Below are positions 48,335-62,384 of a stretch of DNA of 64,000 bases, piece after piece. Within the stretch, counting starts at the first letter, position 1. The number at the start of each line of letters is the position of its first letter. The position numbers and the translations under genes are program-made. The notes below the pieces were generated by a model. That model ran no database searches, had not been told where the DNA came from, and saw only the letters and a list, made by a program, of their open reading frames with translations. Origin of the DNA: Sternotherus odoratus (lineage: Eukaryota > Chordata > Testudines > Kinosternidae); NCBI GenBank assembly GCA_032164245.1, contig JAVMKO010000006.1, positions 103,433,310-103,497,309 on the forward strand, given 5' to 3'.

Positions 48335-50212
48335 GTGGGGCAGGATGGAGGGGACCGGCAGAGCTGTGGGGCAGCAGGGAGCCCAGGGCTGGGATAGCAG
48401 GGGGCTGTGGGGCGGGATGGAGGGGACCGGCAGAGCCAGGGGGCAGCAGGGAGCCCAGGGCTGGGATAGCAGGGGGCTGTGGGGCAGGATGGAGGGGACC
48501 GGCAGAGCTGTGGGGCAGCAGGGAGCCCAGGGCTGGGATAGCAGGGGGCTGTGGGGCAGGATGGAGGGGACCGGCAGAGCCAGGGGGCAGCCCAGGGCTG
48601 GGATAGCAGGGGGCTGTGGGGCGGGATGGAGCCCAGGGCTGGGATGGCAGGGGGCTGTGGGGCGGGATGGAGGGGACCGGCAGAGCCAGGGGGCAGCAGG
48701 GAGCCCAGGGCTGGGATAGCAGGGGGCTGTGGGGCGGGATGGAGGGGCTCTGGCAGAGCCATGGGGCAGCATGGAGCCCAGGGCTGGGATGGCAGGGGGC
48801 TGTGGGGCGGGATGGAGGGGACCGGCAGAGCCATGGGGCAGCAGGGAGCGCAGGGCTGGGATAGCAGGGGGCTGTGGGGCGGGATGGAGGGGACCGGCAG
48901 AGCCAGGGGGCAGCAGGGAGCCCAGGGCTGGGATAGCAGGGGGCTGTGGGGCGGGATGGAGGGGCTCTGGCAGAGCCGTGGGGCAGCAGGGAGCCCAGGG
49001 CTGGGATAGCAGGGGGCTGTGGGGCGGGATGGAGGGGCTCTGGCAGAGCTGTGGGGCAGCAGGGAGCCCAGGGCTGGGATAGCAGGGGGCTGTGGGGCGG
49101 GATGGAGGGGACCGGCAGAGCCGTGGGGCTGCAGGGAGCCCAGGGCTGGGATAGCAGGGGGCTGTGGGTCGGGATGGAGGGGCTCTGGCAGAGCTGTGGG
49201 GCAGCAGGGAGCCCAGGGCTGGGATAGCAGGGGGCTGTGGGGTGGGATGGAGGGGACCGGCAGAGCCGTGGGGCTGCAGGGAGCCCAGGGCTGGGATAGC
49301 AGGGGGCTGTGGGTCGGGATGGAGGGGCTCTGGCAGAGCTGTGGGGCAGCAGGGAGCCCAGGGCTGGGATAGCAGGGGGCTGTGGGGCGGGATGGAGGGG
49401 ACCGGCAGAGCCAGGGGGCAGCAGGGAGCCCAGGGCTGGGATGGCAGGGGGCTGTGGGGCAGGATGGAGGGGACCGGCAGAGCCGTGGGGCAGCAGGGAG
49501 CCCAGGGCTGGGATGGCAGGGGGCTGTGGGGCGGGATGGAGGGGACCGGCAGAGCCAGGGGGCAGCAGGGAGCCCAGGGCTGGGATAGCAGGGGGCTGTG
49601 GGGCGGGATGGAGGGGACCGGCAGAGCCGTGGGGCAGCAGGGAGCCCAGGGCTGGGATAGCAGGGGGCTGTGGGGCGGGATGGAGGGGCTCTGGCAGAGC
49701 CATGGGGCAGCAGGGAGCCCAGGGCTGGGATAGCAGGGGGCTGTGGGTCGGGATGGAGGGGACCGGCAGAGCCGTGGGGCAGCAGGGAGCCCAGGGCTGG
49801 GATAGCAGGGGGCTGTGGGGCGGGATGGAGGGGCTCTGGCAGAGCTGTGGGGCAGCAGGGAGCCCAGGGCTGGCATGGCAGGGGGCTGTGGGGTGGGATG
49901 GAGGGGCTCTGGCAGAGCCAGGGGGCAGCAGGGAGCCCAGGGCTGGGATGGCAGGGGGCTGTGGGGCGGGATGGAGGGGACCGGCAGAGCCATGGGGCAG
50001 CATGGAGCCCAGGGCTGGGATAGCAGGGGGCTGTGGGGCGGGATGGAGGGGACCGGCAGAGCCATGGGGCAGCAGGGAGCCCAGGGCTGGGATGGCAGGG
50101 GGCTGTGGGACGGGATGGAGGGGACCGGCAGAGCCAGGGGGCAGCAGGGAGCCCAGGGCTGGGATAGCAGGGGGCTGTGGGGCGGGATGGAGGGGCTCTG
50201 GCAGAGCTGTGG
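48335..50212 (+). repeat. 72/73-bp minisatellite, about 26 units
   Basis: Unit: GGGCTGTGGGGCGGGATGGA then GGGGACCGGCAGAGCC then a variable 5 bases then GGCAGCAGGGAGCCCAGG then GCTGGGATAGCAGG. Units with GGGGACCGG are 72 bp and those with GGGGCTCTGG are 73 bp. It fills the first intron of gene E. Mixed 72/73 spacing opens long frames on both strands (one of 701 codons on the minus strand), none coding. Confidence 0.95.
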
Positions 50213-50299
50213 GGTAGCTACCAGCAGCTGCCGGCTGTACAGTGACTACACTGTTTCCCAGTCCCAGTTCAGGTGGTCTGAGGACAGAGGAGCTCCAGA

Positions 50300-50532
50300 A
50301 TGAGGAGAGGGAGCCGCTCCCCAGGTGGATGGAGCTTGGGGGCTGCTAATGGGGGTGATTGGGTTCCTCGTGGGAGCGGCCATGGGCTCTAGCAGAGGGG
50401 TTTGATCCCTAAGATGCCCTGAACAGATTGGGACCAGTCCCTGACCCTGTTTCCCTTCCAGATTTGCACCGGCTGTCCGGCCCGCATGAGGAGGGGAGTG
50501 ATGGAGGGCAGAATCTCCTGCCCTGGCTCCAG
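50300..50532 (+). other. Predicted 5' exons of gene E
   Basis: Exon 50462-50532 (DLHRLSGPHEEG to LLPWLQ) has the same length (71 nt), phase (1 to 0) and type as the second exon of gene D. Before it, an acceptor TTTCCCAG near 50261 and donor CCCCAG|GTGGAT at 50325 define an exon with ATG 50300 (MRRGSRSP) that joins in phase 1. These exons once led to the KRAB-A exon at 52401, which is now broken, so their protein cannot continue into the fingers in frame: joining 50532 to 52911 meets a stop after eight codons. They may now be 5' UTR. Confidence 0.5.
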
Positions 50533-50539
50533 GTGAGCT

Positions 50540-51815
50540 TCTGCCGAGCCCTCCAAATGCTCCCCTCCCTTCTCCTCCGTTTCTACCCCATCTGTCCCTT
50601 TATGCCCAGTCTGCAGGGTTTCTCACCCCCGGGGGATGGTGGCGATTTGGCAGACCCTTCTCATGGGCGCAGGGGTCGCAGGAGGTCACGCACGGGCACT
50701 CTTCCCTGGGGGGCCACTGATTCCCCCCTCCCGCCTCACTGAACACCATTGGTGATTGTCCGTCACAGATCTCCTCTCTGTGCCTGACCCACAGAGGACA
50801 GGAGTCGGTTCCAGCCCCTTTTGCGGAGCCTGGTTCTTCAGCTCAAGCTGTAGCAGCGTGCGCTCTTACTTCTACAGGTCCCTGGTGGTTTGGCTAAGAT
50901 GGCGGCCATCACAGCATGTTGCGTGGAGGTGAGGCCTCTCTGTTCAGCAGCATAGCACGAGCCAGAGGCAGGAATCCCAGCTCCCTCCACCTGCCAGGGA
51001 ACGTGCTGGCTTCTCCATGGGCCGGGGGGTGAAGTTGTGGGGAGGATGTGGGGAGGCGCAGTTGGTTCGGGGGAGCAAAGGTAGCGCAGTGAAAGGACGA
51101 GAGGAACCATCTCTTGGAGAGAGGGGTACCCTGGAGGAGACAGACTTCAGGGATGGGCAGACAGATTGAAGTACACACACCTGTTTTGCCCAAATCCCAC
51201 AATCCTTTGCCCTCAGAGGATCGCGGGAGCGGGGGCGGGAGTTTAGCCGTTTTACGGCACGCGGCCCAAAATGGAGGCTGAGCAGCTGCGAAGCATTGTG
51301 GAGGAGCAGAGCTGTAGTCCGGTGGCTACCAACTTCTCCGTCCTGGGCCCGCCGAAGCGCTTGTGAAACCACAGCTCGAGGCTACAAGTGGAGATGGCTA
51401 CAGCACGGATTGTCCTGGCCAGGACTACGGGGGGGCAGCCTCCATCTTAGCCACTCACAGCGAGGAGACGGTTTGGAAGCCATAGCTAATCGGAGTGCGA
51501 AGCCCAAAAGGCCGTAGAGGGGAGGTACTTTGGTTGGGGTTAGCTCTTCAAAATCTCTCCCTTTGCCAGGCCAACCCCATCTCCCTGGCTGGGAAGGGTA
51601 CAGAAGGTGTAGCTGGACTTGTCTATTTCTTTATCCACCCCACTTAGAGAGGGCAGGTTTGGTACCAGGAGCCAGCTAGCCAGGACCAGATACAGGCTGC
51701 ACCGGCGTCTCTCGCCACTTCCTCTCAGGTTTCTCTCCCACTTCCATGCCTTGGAAAGGTCTGGGTCGTCCACCATGTTCCCACAGAACCGCCCTGGCTC
51801 ACTAACAAGATTGAT
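50540..51815. other. Gene E intron, no further exon found
   Basis: I looked here for an alternative KRAB-A exon and found none. ATG 51271 (MEAEQLRSIVEEQ...) opens 33 codons only. 51170-51320 contains AATCCCACAATCCTTTG and AGCATTGTGGAG, possibly a DNA-transposon remnant. Confidence 0.45.
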
Positions 51816-52190
51816 TGAGCTCACTGAAGAGAAGGGGAAAAGGTGACTCGATCACCGTCTATAACCCCCTTCACGGGGAGGAGACCTTGAGGACAGAGGA
51901 CTCCGTTAACCTCGCAAGCAAAGTAGCAGCAGATCCAAAGGCTTGAAGTGGAAGCTCGATTACTTCAGCCTGGAAATAAGGCGCATGTTTTAAGCAGGGA
52001 GCGCGATTAACCAGCTTCTCAAAGGGCGGAGTCTCGAAATCCAGAGGGGACCTCTCCTGAAATGTATACTCTAGTTCAAGCACACGCTATGGGGCTGGAT
52101 ACAGGAATTGCTGAGTGAAATCCTCTCACCTGAGTTACACAGGGGGTCAGAACAGTCCCTCTTGGCTTCAATATGTGGATCTTTTGACTC
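51815..52190 (+). mobile_element. CR1 LINE 3' end, + strand, degenerate
   Basis: ACGGGGAGGAGACCTTGAGG, CTTGAAGTGGAAGCTCGATT, CTGGAAATAAGGCGC, GCGCGATTAACCAG and TTACACAGGGGGTCAGA follow the order of the CR1 RT C-terminus and 3' end. Frame is broken. Confidence 0.8.
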
Positions 52191-52400
52191 TGTTGTAGGA
52201 GCTCTTCTCTTCCTTTCATACCCCAGCCCACTTCTTACTGATCTCTCTCTTCCAAAACCCACCCCAAAGAAATCTCTCGCTGCTCCCTTGGGGTTTCACC
52301 ACATGCTTCCTGTGTGGCCCCGTGTGGTCCGAGCACTGATTTTGTGGAGGGAAGGGAATCGGTGCCGGAGGTTCTGCTGGGGGATCTCTCGTGGTTCCAG

Positions 52401-52517
52401 GGGCCGGTGATGTTCAAGGGGGTTCCGCACGGAAAAGTGGGGTGACCCGGCCGAAGGGCAGAGGCAGCGCTACAGGGCGTCTGCCACGAGCATTAGGAGA
52501 CTGTGACTTCAGTGGGG
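52401..52517 (+). pseudogene. Decayed KRAB-A exon of gene E
   Basis: The acceptor GTGGTTCCAG is kept and the exon starts GGGCCGGTGATGTTCAAGG, then ends in GGGCAGAGGCAGCGCTACAG and GAGACTGTGACTTC, aligning with the KRAB-A exons at 41190 and 58524 (GGGCAGAGGCAGCTCTACAG). It has indels and in-frame stops (TGA, TAG), is about 117 nt instead of 127, and the donor CTGG|GTGAGG has become GTGGGGGAGG, losing the GT. The intron after it still resembles the D and F introns (GAGGATTAGGAGCTG compared with GAGATCAGGAGCTG). Confidence 0.85.
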
Positions 52518-52933
52518 GAGGAGTTGCTTCTCCTCGAGGATTAGGAGCTGGGGGGGTGCGTGTGCCCACTGGACTGCCCAGGGCAACTGCTCCGGGATTG
52601 TCTCCAGTCTCGGAAGGGACGCCAGTCGATGAGCAAGTTTTAAAATGGCGGAATAATTTCCATTTGCTTGAGCCCCCGCCCTCAGCCTCTTTGTGTGTGT
52701 ATCTTGACTCCCCTATAGGGGAGCAGCCCATCTCTCCCCACTGGCTTCTCAGTGCCCCACTGGGTCCCCATGAACTTGCCCCCTCTTGGATACTGATTTC
52801 TCCCAGCAGAGAACATGGCCACGGTTAAAATCTGGGAGCGTTCCCTGTAGCAAGCCCCCCCGGGAGATTTCACCAAGCGCCGTCTTGCCTGTTTCCTTCC
52901 CTGTCAGCAGGATTCCCCAGCCCTGACCCGGCC

Positions 52934-55042
52934 ATGACCTCCCAGATGGAGCGAGGGGAAGAGCCGAGGGTCCCGCATCTCCCAGGCTCCGAGGAAGAGG
53001 AGACCCCGAGAGGCGCCTGCGCAGGTGAGGAATGAGCGACACCGGCTCAGAGACCGTCCGGGAGTGAAGGGGGAAAGCTGGGATCCCAGCAAAGCCGCCG
53101 GGAGCCCCCCAGGTCTGGCTCCTCTCACTCAGTATCATCCCAGCAGGTGCCCTGTCCTCACGGCAGGTGTCATGGCTGGATCCCATCTGGCCTGCCTGAC
53201 TCTTAGGAGCCCTCACCTCTCCCAGCCTTTCTCTGAGGACTCAGCCGGGCTGTTGGGGCAGAACCTCCTCTCCTCTGGGAAGGGTTTGGGGGATTTGCTT
53301 CCTGCCCATCAGATTTTCTGCTGTGACAAACCCCTTTGCTGCCCCCTCTGTCCCCGGCGCCTCGGCTGGATTCTCTCTCTCTCCCAGCAGGTGCCGGGAC
53401 ACTGAGTGAGAACGAGGAGGAGAATCCCCGGAGAGAAGGGCCTGTGGGAACGAAGCCACACGGGACGTCCCAGAGCCTTGAGCGGGGAGAGGCCGTGGAG
53501 AGCCGGGCTGGGGCGGGGCAGGCCCAGGCTAAATCCGCACCCCAGGCACGGCACAGGCGGGTGGGCCGGGTCATCTGTGGCGACTGCGGGAAGAGCTTTG
53601 TGAAGAACTACGACCTCTTCAAGCACCAGCGGGTCCACACAGGGGAGAAACCGTACAGCTGCCCTGACTGCGGGAGGAGCTTCGCCTTCCACTCCACCCT
53701 CAGCAAGCACCAGCGCATCCACACCGGCGCCAGGCCCTTCCAGTGCGCCGAGTGCGGGAAGAGCTTCCGCCAGAAAGGCCACCTGACCCGCCACGGCCGC
53801 GTCCACGCCGGGCTGAAGCCCTACGCCTGCGCCCACTGCGGGGCGGCCTACAGCACCCGCCCCAACCTGCTGCGGCACCAGAGCGGCCACACGGGGGAGC
53901 TGCCCTACAAGTGCACGGAGTGCGGGCGGCGCTTCGGGGAGATCGCCGCCCTGGTGGCGCACCTGGTGGCGCACTCCGGGGAGCGGGCCCACAAGTGCCC
54001 GGAGTGCGGGAAGAGCTTCCGGCGCGGCTCGTCGCTGACGGAGCACCGGCGGGTGCACACGGGGGAGAAGCCCCACGTCTGCCCCCAGTGCGGGGAGAGC
54101 TTCATGCGCCGCGCCACCTTCAACGACCACGTGCGGGGCCACTCGGGGGCCCGGCCCAACGTCTGCGACGTCTGCGGGAAGAGCTTCACCAAGCGGCACT
54201 CGCTGCTGCAGCACCAGCGGTCCCACACCGGAGAGAAGCCCCACCAGTGCCCCGACTGCCCCAAGAGCTTCATCGCCAGCTCCGCCCTGGTGCAGCACCG
54301 CCGGATCCACACCGGCGAGACGCCCTACCGCTGCGAGGAGTGCGGGCGCAGCTTCAGCCAGCGCTCGGTGCTGACCACGCACCGGCGGCTGCACACCGGC
54401 GAGCGGCCCTACAAGTGCGGCCAGTGCGGCAAAGGCTTCAGCCAGAGCTCGGCGCTGACCCAGCACCGCCGCACCCACACGGGGGAGTCGCCCTACGGCT
54501 GCGCCCAGTGCGGGCGGAACTTCAGCGGCATGTCGGCCCTCAAGCGGCACCACCGGACCCACACCGGCGAGCGGCCCTTCCGCTGCGGCCAGTGCGGGAA
54601 GGGCTTCAAGCAGAGCTCCACCCTGGTCCAGCACACCAGGATCCACACCCAGGAGAGGCCCTTCTCCTGCACCCATTGCGGCAAGAGCTTCAGCCAGCGG
54701 TCGGCTCTCGCCAAGCACCAGCGGACTCACACCAAGGGGAGCGGCGGCTCCCACGAGGCCGTGGGGACGCGGTTCTACAAGGACCCCTTCGTTCAGCCGG
54801 GGGAGGGCGGCACCGAGCCCGAGGAGGTGGTGGTGGTGCTCCCGCCGGGGACGTGGGATTGTGAGTTGCCCCCACGGGTGAAGGAGGAGCCGGGCACACC
54901 GCTGCAGGTGAAGGAAGAGCCGGAGCCGCCTCAGCATAGTCCAGACGGGCCCTTTCAGGTTAAACAGGAGCAGCCGGAGCTGCCACGGGAAATAAAAGAG
55001 GAGCCGGCGCCCTCCCTGCAGATTAAAGAGGAGCCGGAGTGA
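52934..55042 (+). CDS. Gene E: C2H2 zinc-finger protein, 14 fingers, KRAB-A lost
   Basis: Probable DNA-binding factor. Exons: KRAB-B-like 52911-53024 and final 53391-55042, joined in phase 1. With the KRAB-A exon dead, I start at ATG 52934 inside the KRAB-B-like exon ([14 protein letters not shown]), in frame with the fingers, giving 580 aa; a second ATG is at 52946. The last exon begins [13 protein letters not shown] and has 14 C2H2 fingers ([14 protein letters not shown] to HQRTHTKG). Fingers 3-6 are nearly identical in DNA to gene F. The tail has [25 protein letters not shown], and five (V/I)K(E/Q)E sites in the last 60 residues, a cluster of SUMO consensus motifs. Loss of KRAB-A should abolish TRIM28-type repression (inference). 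Poly(A) candidates: ATTAAA near 55098 and AATAAA at 55500. Confidence 0.85.
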
Positions 55043-55499
55043 AGGGGAGATTTTGGGGAGGGGCCGGATCGAGGGTTTGGGCAGCGGGTGGCGGAATAGG
55101 AATTAAACGTGGAAGGGCGTTTTCCAGGGACACCGAGCCAGCCCTACGCAGACAGCCGGGAGCAAGACGGAGGGGTCAGAGCCGGGATTTCAGAATCAAC
55201 CACGAAACACACACTTTAAGAAGGAACAATGTAAAGGGCCGTTGTGTTCTGCTTCTCAGGGGTCCCGGGCATCCCGTTGCTCGCTGGAGTTGGCCAACAG
55301 AGTGCCCCAGGGTGGTGTAGTTTCCCCCTCCCCCACTTGGCAGGGATCATTAGCGAGGGGTTAGGAGGGTAGAGTGGTAGCATTTTCAACCTTGGTAACG
55401 GAGACCCCTGGCTCTGCCGCCCATGCCTGGATGAGTGAAAAAATGCTTTTCATCAGGGGTTTTCTCCGCTGGTTTTCTCTTTCTTATTTCTCCCCGGTC

Positions 55500-55505
55500 A
55501 ATAAA
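55500..55505 (+). terminator. Candidate poly(A) signal of gene E
   Basis: AATAAA in GGTCAATAAACAGG. A nearer ATTAAA lies about 60 bp after the stop (GGAATTAAACGTGG). Which is used is unknown. 55510-56880 then holds no supported gene; 56390-56560 has short GGTCCCGGC(C/T)G repeats. Confidence 0.4.
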
Positions 55506-56885
55506 CAGGATCTTGGTCAAGACGAACTCTCCTCTGTGGTGGGGCGGCCCCTCGGAACCCCGCTCACGGACCAGGACCCCACCGTGCCCGGCGCTGTATA
55601 AACACACACCAAAAAAACCCTTCCCGGCGCGCAGATTTGACTGTGGAGCTGGAGAGGGGCAATTGCCGATGTGCTGGCAGGGGAGACAGAGTGTTGGGGG
55701 GAGGGAAATAATAACGCCGTCCTCCTCGATACTCCGGGTCATAAAAGGCCTTGGGGAGGCTACACAGATTGGCTTCGTAGTAGATCTGTGGAGGGCACAG
55801 TACCCAGCCTATAAAGTCATTAGACTCCCTCGCTGGGATGCCTGAGACGACGACTCCACGGGACGCGCTGGTGAATAGGTCACTGTGGCTCGCCGGTCAC
55901 TGAGCTTGGCACAGAGCTTCCTTCAGCTGCCCTGGGGCCAGTAGTACCGATTCCTGCCATTTCCAACAACACGTGTTTGAATCTCCTGCCATTTGCAGCT
56001 GCCACAGACCCGTCAGGTCTGCGGCCCTCCCCAGAGTCTGCTGAGGGGAATCGGGGTGGGTTGAGGTGGGACACCAGGGTTCAAGCCCCAGGGAAGAGAT
56101 GTGTGATCGGTACCGAATGTGACGGCCCAGGACCTCCTGCAACTGGGCACCCTCTCAGCTCAGCACTCCCAGTCCAGCATTGGGGTCAGCACTGGCTGGG
56201 AGGGGAGAGCGCCCCCCTCTGTGTGGATATTGTAACCTGACAGGGGTCATTAGTGGGCCAACCCTGGGAAGCAGAACCGCATTCCCCCAAAGAAGCCCAG
56301 GCAGCCATGGGTGTGACTGTGGAGGGACATAGGCGCGGGATGTAGGAGTGCACCCCCAGGTTTTGCATCCTGACCCTGCGCCCCTCCCGCCCAGGGTCCC
56401 GGCCGCTGGCCCTGCACCCCTGTGCTGCCCGGGGTCCCAGCCGGTGGCTCCGCTGCCAGTCCCGGCTCCCACGAGGCCCCAGGGTCCCGGCTGCCGGCCC
56501 TGAGCCCCATGGCCAGGACTCCACACTTGCCCCTAGCTGTGGCCCCAGCCTCTGCCGTCTTACCCCTGTCCACATCCCCCCCCCCCCCCGAGCCAAGGCC
56601 CTTCTCCCGGCCCCAGGTCTAGGGGGGTGGTGAGGGGCACAGACAGAGGCTAACGGGGTGTAGCTCAGCACCCCCCCCCCCACTCCAAAAACTGTTCCAA
56701 CGCCCCTGTGCAGGGAGAGCTGGTGAGGGGCAATTCCCAGTGGAGTTGCTGGCTCCCCTGGGGGAGGCTATATCCCAGCGCCCCAGTTATGCCGACTCTC
56801 GGGCCCAGATCCCCAAAGATATTTAGCCTCCTAGCGTCCGTTGAAATCTCCCCCTTACAACCAGCGCTGACCCCAAGTCCCCAGA

Positions 56886-57014
56886 TAGGGTGACCAGACA
56901 GCAAGTGTGAAAAATCGGGATGGAGGTGGGGGGGGGGGTAATAGGATCCTATATTAAAAAAAGACCCCAAAATCGGGACTGTCCCTATGCAATGGGGGCA
57001 GCTGGTCACCCTAG
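56886..57014. mobile_element. Short MITE with GGGTGACCAGAC end, copy 3
   Basis: Ends AGGGTGACCAGAC and GCTGGTCACCCT form inverted repeats, flanked by T and A so that TA borders both ends. Inside: AAAATCGGGATGGAGG and AAAATCGGGACTGTCCC. Most complete of the three copies (14336, 47807). Confidence 0.75.
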
Positions 57015-57149
57015 CCCCAAATCACTGGAAGTTAGGAGCCTAAATACTTTGGCGGGCCTGGGCTGTGGGGTACAGAGCCAGCAGGGAGGGGGCCAGGCTC
57101 ACTCATCCGAAATCTGGGAAGTTAATGGGTTAAAACCACCAATCTCCCA

Positions 57150-57295
57150 AACCCGCCTGTGCCAGAAGCGGGGACAGTAATAGCGCGGGGACCTTCCTGT
57201 CCAGCCCCCTGCATCCTGGCCTCAGAGTCGCTCTTGTGCATCCCTCCAGCATCCCCAGGCCAGGGCCCAGGGGAATCACCCCGGCAGGCCAGGGG
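57150..57295 (+). promoter_or_regulatory. Promoter and 5' non-coding exon of gene F
   Basis: Related to the gene E promoter (GCGGGGACCTTCCTG at 57186). A donor AGGGG|GTGAGCGG ends a probable exon at 57295. Less CpG-rich than the E copy. The intron that follows contains AGGAAATCGCTGCC as in gene C. Confidence 0.5.
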
Positions 57296-57668
57296 GTGAG
57301 CGGGGGGCACCGGGTGCTGGGGGCGACACAGAGAGCGGCAGTCGTAGGCGGCTCCAGGGGAGGGAGAGAAACAGCAGCCGAGGCAGGAAATCGCTGCCTG
57401 GAGGCTGGGAAGAAGATGCCAGCCCTGGGGAGCAAAGGTGGGGGAGGTTGCAGGGCCCATGGCAGCTCCAGGCCAGAACTCTGACCCTGGATACCTCGCG
57501 GGGGTTGCACCGCGGAGGGGCCTGGTTTCTTAGCCGTGCTTGCGCTTTGTGGCTAGGATTCACGTGCCCCTCCACGTAATAACACTCCCTTGTTGTCTCT
57601 TTCTCCCAGGCGCTGTTCAGTCCTGGCTGCAGTTCGGTCAAGCTGGGCAGGAAGTGGTCTCAGACAAG

Positions 57669-61189
<3,521 letters not shown>

Positions 61190-61232
61190 GGACACGGTGC
61201 ACCCAGCCCGGGTGCAAGGGAAGCGGCGGTGA

Positions 61233-61890
61233 TAAAATCATAGAAATGGAGGACTCGAAGAGACCTCAGGAGGTCACTGATGCCAGCCCCCTGCGCTGAG
61301 ACAGGGCCAAGTGACCCTGTCCAGGGCAGGTGTTTGTCCCACCTGTTCTTAGAAACCTCCAGTGACGGGGATTCCACAACCTCTCTCGGGAGCCTATTAG
61401 AGCGTAACTACCCTTAACATTAGGAAGTTTTCCCTAATATATAATCTCCCTTGCTGCAGATCAAGCCCACGGCTTTTTATCCTTCCTTCAGTGGACAGGG
61501 AGAACAATTGATCTTCATCCTCTTTATAACAACCCTTAACATATTTAAAGGCTGTTAGCAGGTCTCCTCTCAGTCCTCTTTTCTCTAGACTAAACAGGCC
61601 CAGTTTTTTAAGACTTCTTCTAGGTCAGGTTTCCTAAACCTTATATCCTGTTTGTTGCTGTTCTCTGGAATCTCTTTCATTCATTCACATCTTTCTGTGG
61701 TGCCCAGGATTTGACACACTTTTCCAACTAAGGCCTCACCAGTGCCGCGTAGAACAGGACAATTACCGCCTGTGTCTTACATATGACACTCCTGTTAATC
61801 CACCCCAGAATTTTTGCAACTGCATCACACTGCTGGCTCATATCCAATCCCTGATCCCCTATAACTCTCAGATCCTTCCCAGCAGTACCA
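61233..61890 (-). mobile_element. CR1 LINE 3' region
   Basis: Minus-strand CR1 sequence: AAATCATAGAAATGGAGGAC at the 3' end, then CCACAACCTCTCTCGGGAGC, CTCTTTTCTCTAGACTAAAC and further RT-coding parts to about 61890. It begins about 45 bp after the gene F stop, so it probably supplies part of the 3' UTR. Confidence 0.85.
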
Positions 61891-62384
61891 TCACCGAGCT
61901 ATTTAGTCCCCGGGTTGTACTTGTGCATTGGATTTTTTCTTTCTAAGTCACGAACTTTGCACTCATCTTTATTGGATTTTATTGATGCAGGTGGGCAGGG
62001 TGAGGGGCTGGAGGCTGGATTTGGGAATCTGGGGAACAGGGGGAGGCATTTGAGTCATTTCTACCAGGAATCCTGTCCTTGCTGGGGGCATGTTCCCCTC
62101 CCAGACCCCTCTCATTAACACCCACAGCTCAGCCTGTCCCCTAATGCCCCGTCCCTTCACTGTCCTGGATCTCCCCAGCTCTTATCATCCTTCTCTGCTT
62201 CTTCCCCTTTCCTGGGGCCAGGGTCGGGGGTTCGCAGACTGATCCAAAGTCCATTGAAGTCAGTGGGAAGATTCCCATGGGTTTTAGACCAGCTCATTAA
62301 TTTCTCTGAGTCATAATTCAGATGGTGAGCTCTTTGGGGCAGGGACCGGCTCTCACTGTGTGTCTGTGCAGGGCCTGGCACGAT

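Noticed and set aside
47960..50065. 701-codon and 673-codon minus-strand proline-rich frames
   Set aside because: Artefact of the 72/73-bp minisatellite; reading continues into the gene E CpG promoter on the opposite strand with no gene structure.
51271..51366. Short frame MEAEQLRSIVEEQ with a good start context
   Set aside because: Only 32 residues, no donor or partner exon, and it lies in what looks like a DNA-transposon remnant.
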